From Rhodobacteraceae bacterium UBA2776 (GTDB lineage: Bacteria; Pseudomonadota; Alphaproteobacteria; Rhodobacterales; Rhodobacteraceae), in NCBI GenBank assembly GCA_002352425.1, contig DEIK01000009.1, forward strand, positions 42,421 through 58,834: 16,414 bases of DNA. Reading direction: 5' to 3'. The position numbers and the translations under genes are program-made. Positions within the stretch are counted from its first letter, which is position 1. Every line of letters starts with the position of its first letter. Positions 14,354 through 16,414 of the stretch are shown here, piece after piece. Under the pieces are notes generated by a model. The model had not been told where the DNA came from and made no database searches. It was given only the letters and a program-made list of their open reading frames with translations.

Positions 14354-15322
14354 ATGCCCGATACGCAAGATATTCCAGAGCAGACAGGACAAGTATCTGA
14401 CGCCGTAAAAGGCAACTGGGTGGACAACATTGCACCCGCATGGACGCGGCCCTATTTGCGCCTGTCACGGGCGGATCGCCCGATTGGCACGTGGTTGTTG
14501 TTGCTTCCTTGTTGGTGGGGCGTGTTGTTGGCGGCGCTGTCAGGTGGGGGTTTCACGCGGTTTGATTTATGGATCATCATTGGTTGTGCGGCTGGGGCAT
14601 GGTTGATGCGCGGCGCTGGCTGCACATGGAATGACATCACGGACCGCGCATACGACGCGGCGGTCGAACGCACCCGTTCACGGCCCATCCCCTCGGGTCA
14701 GGTTAGCGTCAAAGGCGCGGCGACATGGATGGCGCTACAGGCTTTGATCGCCTTTGGTATTTTGCTGACGTTCAACACTTTGGCGATCTTTTTGGGCGTT
14801 GGCTCATTGGCGTTGGTGGCGATTTACCCCTTTGCCAAGCGGTTCACATGGTGGCCACAAGTGTTCTTGGGCTTGGCGTTCAACTGGGGGGCCTTGCTGG
14901 CTTGGGTCGCGCATACGGGCACATTGGATTGGCCTGCTGTGCTGCTGTATCTGGCCGGCATTTCGTGGACGTTGTTTTATGACACGATCTATGCCTACCA
15001 AGACACCGAAGACGATGCGCTGATCGGAGTGAAATCCACGGCGCGCCTGTTTGGGACCAACTCAGACAAATGGCTGCGGGCGTTCATGATGATCGCTGTT
15101 GCGCTGCTTGCTGCAGGCATAATTGTGGCGCTGATGGCCAATCCGAATCCGTTGGTGATGGTGGTTGCCTTGGGCGGCCCTTGGGCGTTTGGCTGGCATC
15201 TGGCGTGGCAAATGCGACTGCTGGACACCGAGGACGCCACGATTTGTCTGCGACTTTTTCGCGCAAACCGCAATTCCGGCCTAATTATTGCGCTATTTAT
15301 TGCCGCAGCGCTTTTCCTTTGA
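14354..15322 (+). CDS. ubiA: 4-hydroxybenzoate polyprenyltransferase
   Basis: UbiA attaches the polyprenyl tail to 4-hydroxybenzoate in ubiquinone biosynthesis, in the inner membrane. The 322-residue protein has multiple membrane helices, and both Asp-rich motifs of the UbiA superfamily are present. The first is NDITDRAYD (Asn93 to Asp101), preceded by RGAGCTW and followed by VERTRSRPIPSG. The second, DTIYAYQD (210-217), is followed by DDALIGVKSTARLFG. The start ATG 14354 gives a soluble N-terminal tail (MPDTQDIPEQ) before PAWTRPYLRLSRADRPIG; an upstream ATG at 14330 would overlap rsmE. Only a weak GGA-type ribosome site precedes it. The promoter must lie within the start of rsmE or the region is controlled jointly. 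Confidence 0.95.
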   Translation: MPDTQDIPEQTGQVSDAVKGNWVDNIAPAWTRPYLRLSRADRPIGTWLLLLPCWWGVLLAALSGGGFTRFDLWIIIGCAAGAWLMRGAGCTWNDITDRAYDAAVERTRSRPIPSGQVSVKGAATWMALQALIAFGILLTFNTLAIFLGVGSLALVAIYPFAKRFTWWPQVFLGLAFNWGALLAWVAHTGTLDWPAVLLYLAGISWTLFYDTIYAYQDTEDDALIGVKSTARLFGTNSDKWLRAFMMIAVALLAAGIIVALMANPNPLVMVVALGGPWAFGWHLAWQMRLLDTEDATICLRLFRANRNSGLIIALFIAAALFL

Positions 15323-15383
15323 TTGAACCTGGAATGCAGGCGGCTTAAAGATATGAAAACAACTATGAAAAGCCAGAGCCGAT

Positions 15384-16414
15384 ATGCGCATATCTAACGT
15401 CGTTACGATCATAGCCATGTTCCTGATCGCCGGAGCTGTCAGCACGTTTGGCGCCATGCGCGCGGCAGATTTCGTCGAAAAGCGATCCATGTCGGCGGTG
15501 ACAGATGCTTTGGTGGCCCAAGATCATAGCTGGGTATCGGTACATGTTGACGGACTGCGGGTTGAATTGACCGGCGAAGCAGCCGATGAGGCCACCCGTT
15601 TTCGCGCTATCAGCGTCGTCAATTCGATTGTGGATGCCGAGCGGATTATCGACAGCATGGATGTGGTCGACGCCGCCGCAATCAAAGCGCCGAAATTTTC
15701 GATCGAAATTTTGCGTAATGATTCCGGTGTAACGATCATTGGGCTGATCCCTGCCAGCACAGATCGTCAGGCAATCGTTACGTCGATCACTGAATCGGCG
15801 AAAGGTAAGCAAGTCACGGACATGATGGATGCGACCGACTACCCCGCCCCCGAAATCTGGGGCGCGGCGCTTAGATTTGGGCTGGACGCCTTGCGCAACC
15901 TGCCCAAATCCAAAATATCAATCACTGCCGAACGTGTGGCGATCACAGCGATTTCCAGCAGCGCCGAGGAAAAGCGCCAGATCGAGGCAGATCTGAGCAA
16001 AACGTCACCAGAGGGGCTGACGTTGGTCACCAATATCACTGCCCCGCGCCCCGTGATCTCCCCTTTCACTCTACGGTTTATCATTGATGACGAAGGCGCG
16101 CGGTTCGACGCTTGTTCCGCTGATTCTGAAAAAACCCACGCAATCATCGTTAAGGCAGCGCTTGTCGCCGGGTTGGATGGCCAAACCGATTGCACGATCG
16201 GTCTGGGTGTGCCGACCCCGTCCTGGGGCGTGGCCGTTGCCAGTGGCATTGCGGCGCTCAAGGACATGGGCGGCGGCTCAATCACTTACTCTAATGCCGA
16301 CGTCACGCTGGTGGCGCTTGATACGACTTCACCCGCCACCTTTGATCGCGTGGTTGGCGAGTTAGAGACAGCACTGCCCGAGCTGTTTTCACTGCATTCG
16401 GTTTTGCCAGAACC
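15384..16414 (+). CDS. OmpA-family envelope protein with BON-like repeats, 3' end missing
   Basis: The frame is open from ATG 15384 to the window edge (343 full codons), so only the N-terminal half is visible. Residues about 1-30 form a signal peptide or anchor (RISNVVTIIAMFLIAGAVST). Next come BON-like modules: one containing VHVDGLRVELTGEA with VNSIVDAERIIDSMDVVD, and a second containing ISITAERVAITAISSSAEEK. A Rhodobacteraceae-type region follows (APRPVISPFTLRF, DACSADSEKTHAIIVKAA, DCTIGLGVPTPSWG). I recall this architecture ending in a C-terminal OmpA peptidoglycan-binding domain, which would lie outside the window. The start is constrained by an in-frame TGA at 15366-15368. It lies 61 nt after ubiA with no terminator seen. 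The BON and OmpA naming comes from pattern recall and is moderately sure. Confidence 0.8.
   Translation, partial: MRISNVVTIIAMFLIAGAVSTFGAMRAADFVEKRSMSAVTDALVAQDHSWVSVHVDGLRVELTGEAADEATRFRAISVVNSIVDAERIIDSMDVVDAAAIKAPKFSIEILRNDSGVTIIGLIPASTDRQAIVTSITESAKGKQVTDMMDATDYPAPEIWGAALRFGLDALRNLPKSKISITAERVAITAISSSAEEKRQIEADLSKTSPEGLTLVTNITAPRPVISPFTLRFIIDDEGARFDACSADSEKTHAIIVKAALVAGLDGQTDCTIGLGVPTPSWGVAVASGIAALKDMGGGSITYSNADVTLVALDTTSPATFDRVVGELETALPELFSLHSVLPE

Noticed and set aside
15353..15397. 14-codon open frame upstream of the OmpA-family gene
   Set aside because: It is too short, has no ribosome-binding site, and overlaps the start of the real gene.
15363..16285. Minus-strand open frames opposite the OmpA-family gene
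   Set aside because: The plus-strand frame from 15384 is continuous to the window edge with family-like sequence, so these are shadows.

Overview
The window looks like chromosomal DNA from an alphaproteobacterium of the Rhodobacteraceae (Roseobacter group). This rests on gene content rather than any marker gene: dapD and dapE in the same neighbourhood, a plant-type glutamate-cysteine ligase, choice-of-anchor L/Hint proteins, a BON/OmpA-type protein and moderately high GC. No rRNA, tRNA, insertion sequence, CRISPR array or phage gene was found. Most of the window is ordinary core genome.

Layout. (a) 1-1605, plus strand: the 3' part of dapD, then a small conserved hypothetical gene and a HAD phosphatase, joined by overlapping stop/start codons. 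(b) 1602-5290, minus strand: an accessory block inserted between the dapD and dapE groups. It holds a decayed ionotropic-glutamate-receptor-like binding protein/channel gene (start-codon change, internal in-frame loss, frameshift) and two tandem Hint-domain genes. One Hint protein has the intact Cys start; the other has Ser there. (c) 5291-5591: an AT-rich divergent intergenic region with a 10-bp direct repeat spaced 33 bp apart. (d) 5592-9619, plus strand: dapE, an overlapping DUF2064/TIGR04282 glycosyltransferase-like gene, and rnr (RNase R). (e) 9620-11079: a Fax/metaxin-like glutathione S-transferase gene divergent from a YafY/WYL-type regulator, with a palindrome between them. (f) 11091-14342, minus strand: the operon rsmE - membrane protein - membrane protein - gshA. 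(g) 14354-16414, plus strand: ubiA (ubiquinone biosynthesis), then the 5' part of a BON/OmpA-family envelope protein cut by the window edge.

Functional themes. dapD and dapE are two steps of the succinylase branch of meso-diaminopimelate/lysine synthesis. gshA (glutathione synthesis) and the GST-like gene lie near each other but in different transcription units. rsmE and rnr concern rRNA modification and RNA turnover. The most unusual part is the minus-strand block at 1602-5290, which pairs a multiply broken receptor-channel gene with an apparently active/inactive pair of Hint proteins. I see no clear sign of a complete new defence or biosynthetic system.
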